Source of the DNA: Nitrosomonadales bacterium
GTDB lineage: Bacteria; Pseudomonadota; Gammaproteobacteria; Burkholderiales; Methylophilaceae
Direction: 5' to 3'
DNA: 10,819 nt
NCBI GenBank assembly: GCA_018657165.1
Contig: JABHXS010000169.1
Span: forward strand, 1 to 10,819
Made by a program: the position numbers and the translations under genes. The first letter of the stretch is position 1. Each line of letters starts with the position of its first letter. Below are positions 1-8,018 of this stretch, in pieces. The notes under the pieces are model-generated. The model was not told the DNA's origin. It ran no database searches and saw nothing but the letters and a program-made list of their open reading frames with translations.

Positions 1-93
1 CTGGCAGCAGATGAGTTAATTGATATAGTAAAAATGGACGAAGAAAGAGCTAAAGAGTTGATAATGACTGCTAGAGCACCTTGGTTTGTTTAA
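1..93 (+). CDS. nusA: NusA C-terminal end (partial)
   Basis: The window opens inside a gene whose last 30 codons run in frame to a TAA at 91-93. The peptide reads as a helix-hairpin-helix end: ADELIDIV, then MDEERAKELIMTAR, then APWFV. This matches the usual C-terminus of gammaproteobacterial NusA, the transcription elongation, termination and antitermination factor that binds RNA polymerase and RNA. Its place 20 bp upstream of infB is the classic nusA-infB arrangement, which supports the call. The start and all other domains lie outside the window, so only the C-terminal repeat region can be judged. The promoter of the whole operon is also presumably upstream. Confidence 0.88.
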   Translation: MAADELIDIVKMDEERAKELIMTARAPWFV

Positions 94-113
94 TATAAAT
101 TTTTGGAGTTAAC

Positions 114-2576
114 ATGGAAAAATCTACCGTAGAAAAATTTGCCAGTGAGTTAAACTTGCCGATAGATTTACTTCTTAAGCAATTAGAAAGTGCAGGAATA
201 AAAAAGGTATCTGGGGCTGAGGAGCTTTTAGAAGAAGATAAATCAGCGCTTTTAAATTATCTTCAAATAGAACATGGGGCTTCAAATACTAACAAAAATA
301 AAATTACCTTAACAAGAAAACAAAATACACAAATTAGAAAAACAGACAGTGATGGAAGAGCAAGAACAATTCAGGTTGAAGTAAGAAAGAAAAGAACAAT
401 TACCAAGCCTGACCAAAGAAAAGAAGCACTGGATGATTTAATAAAAGAAGATTCAACATCTATAAAACAAAAAGCTCTTGACGACAAAAATCAAAAAGAA
501 ATCCGTGAGGCAGAGGAAAAAAGAAATGCAGCATTGATTGCTGCTCAAGCGGAGGAAGTGAAAAATAAAAAAGCTGCTAAAGCTAATCAAAAAGAATCAA
601 AAGATGGAACTCTCCATAGACCAGCATCAAAAGCAAATGTTAAATTAGATAAAGGCGCAAAAAAAACAGAGCTGAAAGATAAATGGGTTGATAAAAATTT
701 AAAAAAGAGACCTATTAAAACACGCAATGATAATAATCAAGGATGGCGATCACCAAAGGCTAAAAACAAAAATAAAAATGAGGTAGAAGATCAAAACTTT
801 ATAGCGCCATCAGAACCAATTATTAAGGATGTTTTGATACCAGAAACTATTTCTGTTGCAAATTTAGCTCATAAAATGTCAGTCAAGGCTACCGAAGTAA
901 TCAAAACACTTATGGGTATGGGTATGATGGTTACGATAAACCAAGTTCTTGACCAGGATACAGCGATAATTGTCGTTGAAGAGATGGGCCATAACCCAGA
1001 GGCAGCCAAAGAAAATGACCTTGAGTCACTTTTAGATGAAGAGGTGTCTGGCGTTGAGGAAATTATAAAACAACGCCCTCCAGTCGTAACGGTAATGGGG
1101 CATGTTGACCATGGAAAAACATCCTTACTCGACTACATTCGAACTACAAAGGTTACCACAGGTGAGGCGGGCGGTATTACACAACATATTGGTGCTTATC
1201 ATGTTGAAACCCCTAAAGGAATGATCACATTTCTTGATACGCCAGGGCATGAAGCTTTTTCTGCAATGCGAGCAAGGGGAGCAAAAGCCACAGATATTGT
1301 TATTTTAGTAGTTGCTGTTGACGACGGAGTAATGCCTCAAACAATTGAAGCAATAAATCACTCAAAAGCAGCAGGGGTTCCGTTAATAGTTGCGATTAAT
1401 AAAATTGATAAACCTGATTCTAACTCTGAAAAAGTAAGAGGTGAGCTTTTGGGGCACGAAGTAATTCCTGAAGAGCTTGGAGGCGACTCTATGTTTATAG
1501 AGGTTTCTGCTCAAACAGGCCAAGGCATTGATGATTTATTAGACGCTATATTATTACAGGCTGAAGTTTTAGAATTAAAAGCACCAATTAATACACCAGC
1601 AAAAGGTATCATTGTTGAAGGAAGGTTAGATAAAGGCAGAGGCCCTGTTACAACGCTTTTAGTTCAATCTGGAACAATCAATATGTCAGACACATTATTA
1701 GCTGGAAATGCATCTGGAAAAATCAAAGCAATGCTAGATGAAAATGGTAAAAGTATTAAACAAGCTACTCCATCAATACCTGTCGAAATTGTCGGTTTAT
1801 CAGATGTACCAAATGCGGGTGATGAATTTATAGTGATCAATGATGAGAAGAAGGCAAGAGAAATTGCATTATTCAGACAAGGAAAATTTAGAGATGTTAA
1901 GTTAGCTAAACAACAAGCGTCTAAACTCGAAAATATAATGGACCAGATGACGGAGGTAGAGGCGAAGTTTTTACCTTTAATTATAAAGGCAGATGTTCAA
2001 GGCTCTTGTGAAGCATTAGCAGGTTCATTAGAAAAACTTTCAACAGATGAGGTAAAAGTTAAAGTGGTTCATTCGGCGGTTGGAGCAGTAAATGAGTCTG
2101 ACATAAATTTAGCTTCAGCATCAAATGCCGTTATCATTGCGTTCAATGTTAGATCTTCGGGCGGAGCAAGAAAATTAGGTGAAAGTTTAGATATCGATGT
2201 TCGTTATTACAGTATTATTTATGAAGCAGTAGATGAAGTTAAAGCGGCACTTGGTGGACTTTTAGCGCCAGAACAAAAGGAAGTTACTCTCGGAATGGTT
2301 GAAATCAGAGAGATTTTTAAAGCCTCGAAGGTTGGTACTATTGCAGGCTGTTTTGTTCTAGAAGGCATAATTAAAAAAGATTCAAATATAAGGCTTTTGA
2401 GAGATGATGCCATTATTTATGAAGGGAAATTAGATTCCTTGAAGCGTTTTAAAGACGATGTAAAAGAGGTAAAGTCAAATTATGAGTGTGGGCTATCGAT
2501 CAAGAATTTTGATGATTTAAAAGTAAATGATAAATTAGAATCATATGAACATGTTCAGGTAGCAAGAAAATTATAA
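114..2576 (+). CDS. infB: Translation initiation factor IF-2
   Basis: IF2 is the GTPase that brings initiator fMet-tRNA to the small ribosomal subunit and promotes subunit joining. The 820-residue protein is somewhat shorter than the 890 of E. coli. An IF2_N domain occupies about residues 1-52. A lysine- and glutamate-rich linker follows to about 228, then a second IF2_N-like domain at about 230-300. The GTPase domain shows every motif: P-loop GHVDHGKT at 329-336, switch I with GGITQHIGAY, DTPGH at 375-379, NKID at 429-432 and SAQ at 465-467. The remaining C-terminal half fits domains II, C1 and the fMet-tRNA-binding C2. The ATG has a GGAG at 105-108, five bases upstream. The linker probably varies in length and explains the size difference. 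Shorter internal-start isoforms, as in E. coli, cannot be judged here. Confidence 0.98.
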   Translation: MEKSTVEKFASELNLPIDLLLKQLESAGIKKVSGAEELLEEDKSALLNYLQIEHGASNTNKNKITLTRKQNTQIRKTDSDGRARTIQVEVRKKRTITKPDQRKEALDDLIKEDSTSIKQKALDDKNQKEIREAEEKRNAALIAAQAEEVKNKKAAKANQKESKDGTLHRPASKANVKLDKGAKKTELKDKWVDKNLKKRPIKTRNDNNQGWRSPKAKNKNKNEVEDQNFIAPSEPIIKDVLIPETISVANLAHKMSVKATEVIKTLMGMGMMVTINQVLDQDTAIIVVEEMGHNPEAAKENDLESLLDEEVSGVEEIIKQRPPVVTVMGHVDHGKTSLLDYIRTTKVTTGEAGGITQHIGAYHVETPKGMITFLDTPGHEAFSAMRARGAKATDIVILVVAVDDGVMPQTIEAINHSKAAGVPLIVAINKIDKPDSNSEKVRGELLGHEVIPEELGGDSMFIEVSAQTGQGIDDLLDAILLQAEVLELKAPINTPAKGIIVEGRLDKGRGPVTTLLVQSGTINMSDTLLAGNASGKIKAMLDENGKSIKQATPSIPVEIVGLSDVPNAGDEFIVINDEKKAREIALFRQGKFRDVKLAKQQASKLENIMDQMTEVEAKFLPLIIKADVQGSCEALAGSLEKLSTDEVKVKVVHSAVGAVNESDINLASASNAVIIAFNVRSSGGARKLGESLDIDVRYYSIIYEAVDEVKAALGGLLAPEQKEVTLGMVEIREIFKASKVGTIAGCFVLEGIIKKDSNIRLLRDDAIIYEGKLDSLKRFKDDVKEVKSNYECGLSIKNFDDLKVNDKLESYEHVQVARKL

Positions 2577-2577
2577 A

Positions 2578-2916
2578 ATGCCCAAAGATTATCCAAGAAG
2601 CGATCGCGTAAGCCAGCAAATAAAAAAAGAAATAGCAGATATTCTGAGTTTAGAAATTAAAGACCCAGCATTGAAAAATATTTCGATAATTGACGTTGAA
2701 GTGTCACATGACCTGAAAAATGCAAAGGTTTTTTACGTTGCAGATCATGATGATGAAGAAATTAATAAGGGCCTTAAGCGATCATTACCTTTTTTTAGGT
2801 CACTTTTAGCAAAAAGAATGTCAACAAGAGGAATACCAAAACTTCATTTTGAATATGATAAAACAATAGATGAAAGTACAAAGATATCGAAGTTATTGGA
2901 TTCAGTTATTTCTTAA
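2578..2916 (+). CDS. rbfA: Ribosome-binding factor A
   Basis: RbfA is a small KH-fold protein that binds the 30S subunit and helps mature the 5' end of 16S rRNA. The 112-residue product starts with PKDYPRSDRVSQQIKKEIADIL. It contains the family signatures LEIKDPAL near residue 26, a VEVSHDLKNAKVFY strand-helix segment, and LAKRMSTRGIPKLHFEYD near the C-terminus. It is a little shorter than the E. coli protein (133 residues), mostly through a shorter C-terminal tail. Only one base separates the infB stop from this ATG, and no good Shine-Dalgarno sequence precedes it. Translation is therefore probably coupled to infB. The setting between infB and truB is the standard one. Confidence 0.95.
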   Translation: MPKDYPRSDRVSQQIKKEIADILSLEIKDPALKNISIIDVEVSHDLKNAKVFYVADHDDEEINKGLKRSLPFFRSLLAKRMSTRGIPKLHFEYDKTIDESTKISKLLDSVIS

Positions 2917-2925
2917 TAAATTCTG

Positions 2926-3834
2926 ATGGGGCATAATAGAAAAAAGCTTGAAGTTAATGGGCTTTTACTAATTGACAAACCTTTAGGTTTTTCATCAAAT
3001 CAAGCATTGTCAAAAATAAAATGGATTTTTTCCGCAAAAAAAGCTGGTCATACGGGGACTCTTGATCCTTTAGCCACTGGGTTGTTACCAATATGTTTTG
3101 GAGAGGCAACAAAGTTTTCTAGTCATTTACTTAATTCAGAAAAGACATATGTGGCTTCAATACAGCTTGGCTGGAAGAGCTCAACTGGTGATGCTGAAGG
3201 GCAATTGACTGAATCTAAAATCATTTTACTATCTTTAAAAAAGTTGAAAAATGAGCTCAATTCATTTCTTGGGTTTTCAAAACAAACACCTCCCATGTTT
3301 TCTGCACTAAAGCATAAAGGGCAGCCATTATATAAACTTGCAAGGGAGGGAGTAGAAGTTGAAAGAAAAGAGAGAGAGATTAATATCTCTGAGTTGAATT
3401 TATTAGGGTATGAAAAAAATATAATAAAAATCGAAGTGACATGTAGTAAAGGGACATATATCAGGGCATTAGCAGAGGATATAGCTAAAAAACTTGGAAT
3501 GGATGGATATCTAAAAGATTTAAAAAGAACAAAAATTGGAAACTTAAGTATTAATGATGCCTTAAGTTTAGAAAAAGTTGAAAATTTATCATCTGATAAA
3601 AGAAAAGCCTATCTAATGCCGATTGAGATTTTAGTAGACAGATACACAAAAATAAATTTATCTGAATCACAAGTAAATTCATTAAAAAAAGGGCAGCCTG
3701 TAATGCTTTCAAGGAAATTTAAGCCCGAAATTTATAGTCTTTTCACAACGGGAAATGTTTTTTTAGGCCTTGGTGAGGTTGACGGGGGTACTTTATTGAA
3801 GGCTGTTCGTTTAATGGCAACAAATATAAATTAA
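2926..3834 (+). CDS. truB: tRNA pseudouridine-55 synthase
   Basis: TruB isomerises U55 in the T-loop of nearly all elongator tRNAs to pseudouridine and also acts as a tRNA-folding chaperone. The protein has 302 residues (E. coli 314). Motif GLLLIDKPLGFSSNQAL lies near residue 13. The catalytic block HTGTLDPLATGLLP follows, with the nucleophile at Asp47. The RNA-contact segment KTYVASIQLG follows, and further on come TPPMFSALKHKGQPLYKLAREG and CSKGTYIRALAEDI. The C-terminal part resembles the short PUA-like domain of class I TruB. The start is nine bases after the rbfA stop with no clear Shine-Dalgarno sequence, so translation is probably coupled. The ATG chosen gives the expected distance to the catalytic Asp (47 against 48 in E. 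coli). Confidence 0.96.
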   Translation: MGHNRKKLEVNGLLLIDKPLGFSSNQALSKIKWIFSAKKAGHTGTLDPLATGLLPICFGEATKFSSHLLNSEKTYVASIQLGWKSSTGDAEGQLTESKIILLSLKKLKNELNSFLGFSKQTPPMFSALKHKGQPLYKLAREGVEVERKEREINISELNLLGYEKNIIKIEVTCSKGTYIRALAEDIAKKLGMDGYLKDLKRTKIGNLSINDALSLEKVENLSSDKRKAYLMPIEILVDRYTKINLSESQVNSLKKGQPVMLSRKFKPEIYSLFTTGNVFLGLGEVDGGTLLKAVRLMATNIN

Positions 3835-3843
3835 ATAATTATA

Positions 3844-3872
3844 TTGTTAATTTTTGAGAATACCGTTAAAAT
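3844..3872 (+). promoter_or_regulatory. Sigma-70-type promoter of rpsO
   Basis: A -35 box TTGTTA at 3844-3849 and a -10 box TAAAAT at 3867-3872 are separated by exactly 17 bp, just after the truB stop. Transcription would start near 3879, leaving a leader of only about 19 bases before rpsO. The bases after the -10 box (ATGCGGTCGCG) are strikingly GC-rich for this genome, as in promoters under stringent control. A promoter ahead of rpsO is also known in E. coli. Confidence 0.6.
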
Positions 3873-3897
3873 ATGCGGTCGCGAATAGGAGAAAAGA

Positions 3898-4167
3898 ATG
3901 ACAAGTACTGCAGTAGAAAAAGCAAAGATAGTCTCAGAGTTTCAGACAGCAAAAAATGATACGGGATCACCTGAGGTTCAAGTAGCATTAATTACTGACC
4001 GAATTAATTATTTAACTGAACACTTTAAGACAAATGCTAAAGACCACCATTCAAGAAGGGGTTTACTAGCCTTAGTTAGTCAGAGAAGAAAGCTTCTTGA
4101 TTATTTGAAAGGTAGAAATTTAGGTCGCTATCAAGAATTAATTAAACGCCTAGGTATAAGAAAATAA
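3898..4167 (+). CDS. rpsO: 30S ribosomal protein S15
   Basis: S15 is a primary 16S rRNA-binding protein that nucleates assembly of the platform of the small subunit and touches the 50S in bridge B4. The product has 89 residues, the usual bacterial length, with the family pattern TGSPEVQVALIT and then INYLTEHFKTNAKDHHSRRGL. It ends in RRKLLDYLKGRNLGRYQELIKRLGIRK. The His-His-Ser-Arg-Arg stretch is the conserved rRNA contact. A strong AGGAG at 3887-3891 lies six bases before the ATG. In E. coli S15 represses its own translation through a leader pseudoknot. The leader predicted here is short (about 19 bases if the 3844-3872 promoter is used), so the same mechanism is uncertain. Confidence 0.98.
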   Translation: MTSTAVEKAKIVSEFQTAKNDTGSPEVQVALITDRINYLTEHFKTNAKDHHSRRGLLALVSQRRKLLDYLKGRNLGRYQELIKRLGIRK

Positions 4168-4183
4168 TAGGGCAATAAAATTT

Positions 4184-4230
4184 AAAGCCGATTAATTACA
4201 ATTAATTTTAATTGTAGTATCGGCTTTTTT
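4184..4230 (+). terminator. Rho-independent terminator or attenuator after rpsO
   Basis: A long hairpin follows the rpsO stop by 16 bases. The outer stem is AAAGCCGAT (4184-4192) with ATCGGCTTT (4219-4227). The inner stem is TACAATTA (4197-4204) with TAATTGTA (4209-4216), closed by a four-base loop. A run of six T ends the structure (4225-4230). This is a canonical intrinsic terminator. As in E. coli, it sits between rpsO and pnp, so it probably lets only part of the transcripts continue. Confidence 0.82.
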
Positions 4231-4238
4231 GTTATGAA
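4212..4238 (+). promoter_or_regulatory. Possible pnp promoter (extended -10)
   Basis: TG-T-TATGAA at 4230-4238 has the form of an extended -10 box. A weak -35 candidate, TTGTAG at 4212-4217, lies 15 bp upstream. Transcription would start near 4245, exactly at the foot of the pnp leader hairpin. The match is modest and part of it overlaps the terminator, so this is a tentative call. Confidence 0.28.
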
Positions 4239-4245
4239 GAGTATG

Positions 4246-4271
4246 TCCATTATTGAGAAGTGAATAATGGA
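4246..4271 (+). promoter_or_regulatory. pnp leader hairpin, possible RNase III site
   Basis: TCCATTATT (4246-4254) and AATAATGGA (4263-4271) form a perfect 9-bp stem with an eight-base loop, in the untranslated leader 31 bases before the pnp ATG. There is no T-run, so it is not a terminator. In E. coli a leader hairpin at this place is cut by RNase III and lets PNPase destabilise its own mRNA. The position suggests the same role. The stem is short for RNase III, so this remains inference. Confidence 0.5.
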
Positions 4272-4302
4272 TTTTAAATAAAATAAAAGGATAAAAAAAC
4301 AA

Positions 4303-6408
4303 ATGTTTAATGTGATAAAAAAAAGTATTAAGTTTGGTGAACATGATTTAACAATTGAAACAGGGGAGATAGGTAGGCAGGCAGATGGCGCTGTAATGGT
4401 AAGTTACGGAGATACAGTTGTTTTAGTTACAGCTGTTGGGAGAAAAGAAGTCAAAGAAGGGCAAGATTTTTTCCCATTAACGGTAGATTATCAAGAAAAA
4501 AATTATGCTGCAGGCAAAATTCCTGGAGGTTTCTTTAAAAGAGAAGGAAGGCCAAGCGAAAAAGAAACTTTGACTTGTCGGTTAATTGATAGACCATTAA
4601 GACCATTATTTCCTGATAATTTTTATAATGAAATACAAATTGTAGCGACAGTTATGTCATCTGATAGTGAAATTGATTCTGATATTCCAGCTATTATCGG
4701 TGCATCAGCTGCATTAGCGATTTCAGGTATTCCTTTTCATGGGCCGATAGGGGCAGCTCGTGTTGGCTATCTTGATGATAAATTTGTTATCAATCCATCA
4801 AAAACACAAATGGAATCAAGCCAACTTGATTTAGTCGTTGCTGGCAGCGATTCTGCAGTTCTAATGGTTGAATCGGAAGCAAAAGAGCTTCCTGAAAAAG
4901 TCATGCTTGATGCTGTTTTAGAAGGGCATAAGGCTATGCAACCTGTTATTAAATTAATTAATAATTTAGCCAAAGAAGCTTCAAAAGATCCATGGGAGTG
5001 GACAGCTCCTGAGGTTGATAAAGAATTGGTTAAGAAGATTGAAAAGATTGCAACGAAAGACCTTCAAAATGCTTTTGAAATTAAATCCAAAGGTGAGAGA
5101 TCAGAAAAAATTGCCCAAACTAGAGAAAAAGTCTTGAGTGAATTAGTTACTGAGGATACAAATACCAACCAACTTAATCAAATTAAGGACGAATTTCATA
5201 ATCTTGAAGCTAAAATTGTTAGGTCAAAGATTCTTGATGGAAATCCTAGAATTGATGGTAGGGATACTCGTACTGTTAGGCCTATTGAGATAAGAACAGG
5301 AGTTCTACCTCGAGTGCATGGCTCTGCCTTATTTACAAGGGGCGAGACACAAGCAATTGTGGTAGCAACACTTGGTACAGGAAGGGATGAGCAAATTATA
5401 GATGCACTTCAGGGAGAATATAAGGATAGATTTATGCTTCACTATAATTTCCCTCCTTATGCTACGGGAGAAACTGGAAGGGTAGGGACTCCAAAAAGAA
5501 GAGAAATTGGTCATGGCAAGTTAGCTAAGAGAGCACTGAGTGCAGCACTGCCAGCACAAGAAGATTTTGATTACACAATAAGGCTAGTTTCAGAAATAAC
5601 AGAGTCAAATGGCTCAAGCTCGATGGCATCAGTTTGTGGTGGGACCATGGCAATGATGGATGCGGGTGTTCCGATTAAGGATCATGTGGCTGGAATAGCA
5701 ATGGGTTTAATTAAAGAAGATAATAGAGTTGCAGTTTTGACAGATATTTTGGGAGATGAAGATCATTTAGGGGATATGGATTTTAAAGTGGCTGGAACAG
5801 ACAATGGTATTACAGCTCTTCAAATGGATATTAAAATTACAGGCATTACAACTGAAATTATGCAAGTAGCGTTAAGCCAAGCTCGAGAAGGTATCGATCA
5901 TATTTTGAAAATAATGAAAAAGTCACTTAAAGGTAGTCGTGAAAAACTTTCAAAGTTTGCACCACAAATACTTACCTTAAAAATCCATACTGATAAAATT
6001 AGAGATGTTATCGGTAAAGGCGGAGCGGTAATTAAAGGTTTAGCAGCTGATACGGGAGCTACAATTGATATAGATGATAATGGCCTTATAAAGATTGCTT
6101 GTACAACGGCTGAGTCAGGTGAAGAAGCGCTTAATAGAATTAAAGAGATCACGGCAGACGTTGAAGTAGATCAAATTTATGACGGTAAAGTAATTAAAAT
6201 CCTTGATTTTGGTGCAATTGTATCTCTGTTACCAGGGAAGGATGGACTTCTTCATATTTCGCAAATATCACATGAAAGAATTAAAGCAGTTAAGGACCAT
6301 TTATCGGAAGGTGATGAGGTTAAAGTTAAAGTCATTGAAGTTGATGATAAAGGTCGTGTGAGAGTGAGTGCAAAGGCACTCATTGAACAACCCGCAAAAG
6401 AAGATTAA
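4303..6408 (+). CDS. pnp: Polyribonucleotide nucleotidyltransferase (PNPase)
   Basis: PNPase degrades RNA 3' to 5' by phosphorolysis, releasing nucleoside diphosphates, and is the trimeric core of the RNA degradosome. The 701 residues are close to the 711 of E. coli. Two RNase PH-like domains (about 1-215 and 310-540) flank an all-helical linker. The second one holds the active site: D487, D493 and K495 in DEDHLGDMDFKVAG correspond to the metal-binding residues of E. coli. A KH domain follows, with its GKGG loop at 571-574. An S1 domain at about 618-690 begins GKVIKILDFGAIVSLLPGKDGLLHIS. The sequence stops soon after the S1 domain, without the long tail that docks onto RNase E in some species. 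The start has AAGGA at 4287-4291, a rather wide spacing of 11 bases. The gene follows rpsO as in most Gammaproteobacteria. Confidence 0.98.
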   Translation: MFNVIKKSIKFGEHDLTIETGEIGRQADGAVMVSYGDTVVLVTAVGRKEVKEGQDFFPLTVDYQEKNYAAGKIPGGFFKREGRPSEKETLTCRLIDRPLRPLFPDNFYNEIQIVATVMSSDSEIDSDIPAIIGASAALAISGIPFHGPIGAARVGYLDDKFVINPSKTQMESSQLDLVVAGSDSAVLMVESEAKELPEKVMLDAVLEGHKAMQPVIKLINNLAKEASKDPWEWTAPEVDKELVKKIEKIATKDLQNAFEIKSKGERSEKIAQTREKVLSELVTEDTNTNQLNQIKDEFHNLEAKIVRSKILDGNPRIDGRDTRTVRPIEIRTGVLPRVHGSALFTRGETQAIVVATLGTGRDEQIIDALQGEYKDRFMLHYNFPPYATGETGRVGTPKRREIGHGKLAKRALSAALPAQEDFDYTIRLVSEITESNGSSSMASVCGGTMAMMDAGVPIKDHVAGIAMGLIKEDNRVAVLTDILGDEDHLGDMDFKVAGTDNGITALQMDIKITGITTEIMQVALSQAREGIDHILKIMKKSLKGSREKLSKFAPQILTLKIHTDKIRDVIGKGGAVIKGLAADTGATIDIDDNGLIKIACTTAESGEEALNRIKEITADVEVDQIYDGKVIKILDFGAIVSLLPGKDGLLHISQISHERIKAVKDHLSEGDEVKVKVIEVDDKGRVRVSAKALIEQPAKED

Positions 6409-6418
6409 TTTTAAATAT

Positions 6419-6443
6419 AAGCCCTTTTTAGGGCTTTTATTTT
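6419..6443 (+). terminator. Terminator of pnp, shared with dksA end
   Basis: AAGCCC (6419-6424) pairs with GGGCTT (6431-6436) around a T-rich six-base loop, and a T-rich tract TTATTTT follows. It lies 10 bases after the pnp stop and touches the stop codon of the convergent dksA gene (6437-6439). On the other strand the stem is followed by an A/T-rich tract, so it may serve both genes. Confidence 0.75.
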
Positions 6444-7009
6444 GCCATTTGCTTTTCTTTTATTTCTTGTAAGGTTTTGCAATCAATGCATAGAGTTGCT
6501 GTTGGACGGGCTTGCAATCTCTTAAGCCCAATCTCTTCTCCGCAACCCATGCAGTAACCATATTCATCTTCATCAATATTCTTTAACGTGTCATTAATTT
6601 TTTTAATTAACTTTCTTTCTCTATCTCTATTTCTTAGCTCCAAAGCCATCTCAGATTCTTGGCTAGCTCGATCGTTTGGATCTGCATAAGTTGTAACATC
6701 AGCCTGCATATTATTAACTGTCCTGCTTAATTCACTACTGAGTTCCACCTTCCAATCATTAAGTATTTTTATAAAATGTGCAATCTGTGATTTGCTCATA
6801 TACTTTTCATTTGTTTTAGATTTATAGGCTTTAAATTGTTTTAAAGTAGATATTGGTTTTGCAGTAACTTTTGACTTAGTAGTTGCTTTCTTACTTTGTG
6901 GTTTTGCAGTAACTTTTGACTTAGTAGTTGCTTTCTTACTTTGTGGTTTTGCAGTAACTTTTTTTACTGCAGCTTTAACCTTTGATAATAATGATTCTTT
7001 TTTCGCCAT
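6437..7009 (-). CDS. dksA: DksA, RNA polymerase-binding stringent response factor, with repeat tail
   Basis: DksA enters the secondary channel of RNA polymerase and, with ppGpp, shuts down rRNA and tRNA promoters and activates amino-acid promoters. From residue 70 on the match is very close. YMSKSQIAHF begins the globular part. The coiled-coil tip is DPNDRA at 110-115, keeping the two aspartates (E. coli D71 and D74). LELRNRDRERKLIKKI forms the second coil arm. The zinc site is C153, C156, C174 and C177, so this is the canonical four-cysteine form. The protein has 190 residues against 151 in E. coli. The excess is a lysine/alanine/threonine-rich tail (residues 1-65) with an exact 15-residue repeat at 17-31 and 32-46 and a partial third copy at 47-52. 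AGGA(T) six bases upstream supports the start. The gene follows folD by about 50 bp and has no clear promoter of its own. Confidence 0.94.
   Translation of the reverse strand: MAKKESLLSKVKAAVKKVTAKPQSKKATTKSKVTAKPQSKKATTKSKVTAKPISTLKQFKAYKSKTNEKYMSKSQIAHFIKILNDWKVELSSELSRTVNNMQADVTTYADPNDRASQESEMALELRNRDRERKLIKKINDTLKNIDEDEYGYCMGCGEEIGLKRLQARPTATLCIDCKTLQEIKEKQMAK
6855..6962 (-). repeat. 45-bp tandem repeat inside dksA, 2.4 copies
   Basis: Two identical 45-bp copies (6855-6899 and 6900-6944) are followed by 18 matching bases of a third (6945-6962). The unit is a multiple of three and encodes KVTAKPQSKKATTKS, so the frame is kept. The absence of any base difference between the two full copies points to a recent duplication or to ongoing slippage and conversion. 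Confidence 0.95.
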
Positions 7010-7059
7010 AACTAAATCCTAAAAAATTTCTAAACGCCGAAGTTTACTCTTTTTGATAT

Positions 7060-7920
7060 TCATTGCAAGCTAAGTTCGCTTAACTTTTGTGCTTGGAGAG
7101 TATTTTCCATTAGCGTTGAAACAGTCATTGGTCCAACACCACCTGGCACGGGTGTGATATAACTAGCTTTTTTTTGAGCTTCATCAAATTCAACATCTCC
7201 AGTTAGTTTGTTTCCAACTCGAGTAATACCAATGTCGATAACTATCGCCCCATCTTGAATCCAACTACCCTTTATCATTTCTGGCCTTCCTACACCAACA
7301 ACTAATAGCTGTGCATTTTTAACTTTTTGTTCTATATTCTTAGTTCGACTATGACAAGACGTTACAGTACAACCAGCTAATAAAAGCTCTAAAACCATGG
7401 GCCTGCCAACATTATTTGAAGCTCCAACGACAGTAGCATCTAGACCTTCCAGATTTATGTTTGCTGCTTTTAACATTCGAATAATTCCATAAGGAGTACA
7501 AGGCCTTAATTTAGGTGACTTAATGGCTAAAAGTCCAACATTAATAGGGTGGAATCCATCAACATCTTTATTTGGGCTGATGAGATCAATTATTAATCTT
7601 TCATTAAGATGTTTAGGCAATGGAGATTGAACAAGAATGCCATCAACACTTTTATCTTGGTTGAGAGTTTTAATTAGACCATTTAAATCTGATTGACTAG
7701 TTTTGGTTGCTAGATGATGGGAAATCGATTTTATGCCGACATTTTCACAAGCAGATTTTTTTTTGTTTACATAAATTGAAGATGCAGGATCATCACCTAC
7801 TAAAATAACGGCTAGGCAAGGCGGCCTTATCCCATCCTTCTTCCTGTTAAGAATTTCTTGTTTGAGGAAACTTAAATACTCTTTGGAAATTACGTTACCA
7901 TCAATAATTTTTGCAGCCAT
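7060..7920 (-). CDS. folD: Bifunctional methylene-THF dehydrogenase / methenyl-THF cyclohydrolase
   Basis: FolD oxidises 5,10-methylene-THF with NADP+ and hydrolyses the product to 10-formyl-THF, which feeds purine and fMet-tRNA synthesis in the cytoplasm. The length, 286 residues, is normal. Catalytic residues are Tyr50 and Lys54 (YVNKK), Gln98 in DGILVQSPLP, and Asp121 in KDVDGFHP. The dinucleotide site shows GASNNVGRP at 166-174 and CHSRTKN from 189. The C-terminal signature ITPVPGGVGPMTVSTLMENTL is intact. Small departures are Ser99 where Leu is common, and Asn170 where Ile is common. No good Shine-Dalgarno sequence precedes the ATG, and an 11-base direct repeat (7924-7934, 7937-7947) lies just upstream. 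It probably shares a transcript with dksA downstream. Confidence 0.97.
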   Translation of the reverse strand: MAAKIIDGNVISKEYLSFLKQEILNRKKDGIRPPCLAVILVGDDPASSIYVNKKKSACENVGIKSISHHLATKTSQSDLNGLIKTLNQDKSVDGILVQSPLPKHLNERLIIDLISPNKDVDGFHPINVGLLAIKSPKLRPCTPYGIIRMLKAANINLEGLDATVVGASNNVGRPMVLELLLAGCTVTSCHSRTKNIEQKVKNAQLLVVGVGRPEMIKGSWIQDGAIVIDIGITRVGNKLTGDVEFDEAQKKASYITPVPGGVGPMTVSTLMENTLQAQKLSELSLQ

Positions 7921-8018
7921 AGTTTTGTGAAAATTGTTTGTGAAAATGAACGATATATTTTATCAGAATACAATTTAAAAGACACATGAACAATTTTAGC
8001 TTATATTAAATATTAAAT

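Noticed and set aside
2219..2413. Open frame antisense to infB (and similar ones antisense to pnp at 4767-4973, 5329-5514 and 5898-6152).
   Set aside because: They lie wholly inside strongly conserved genes, lack ribosome sites and show no recognisable protein features.
7924..7947. Two copies of TTTGTGAAAAT upstream of folD as operator repeats.
   Set aside because: The 11-base direct repeat is simple AT-rich sequence. No promoter of quality is seen around it, so it is only mentioned with folD.
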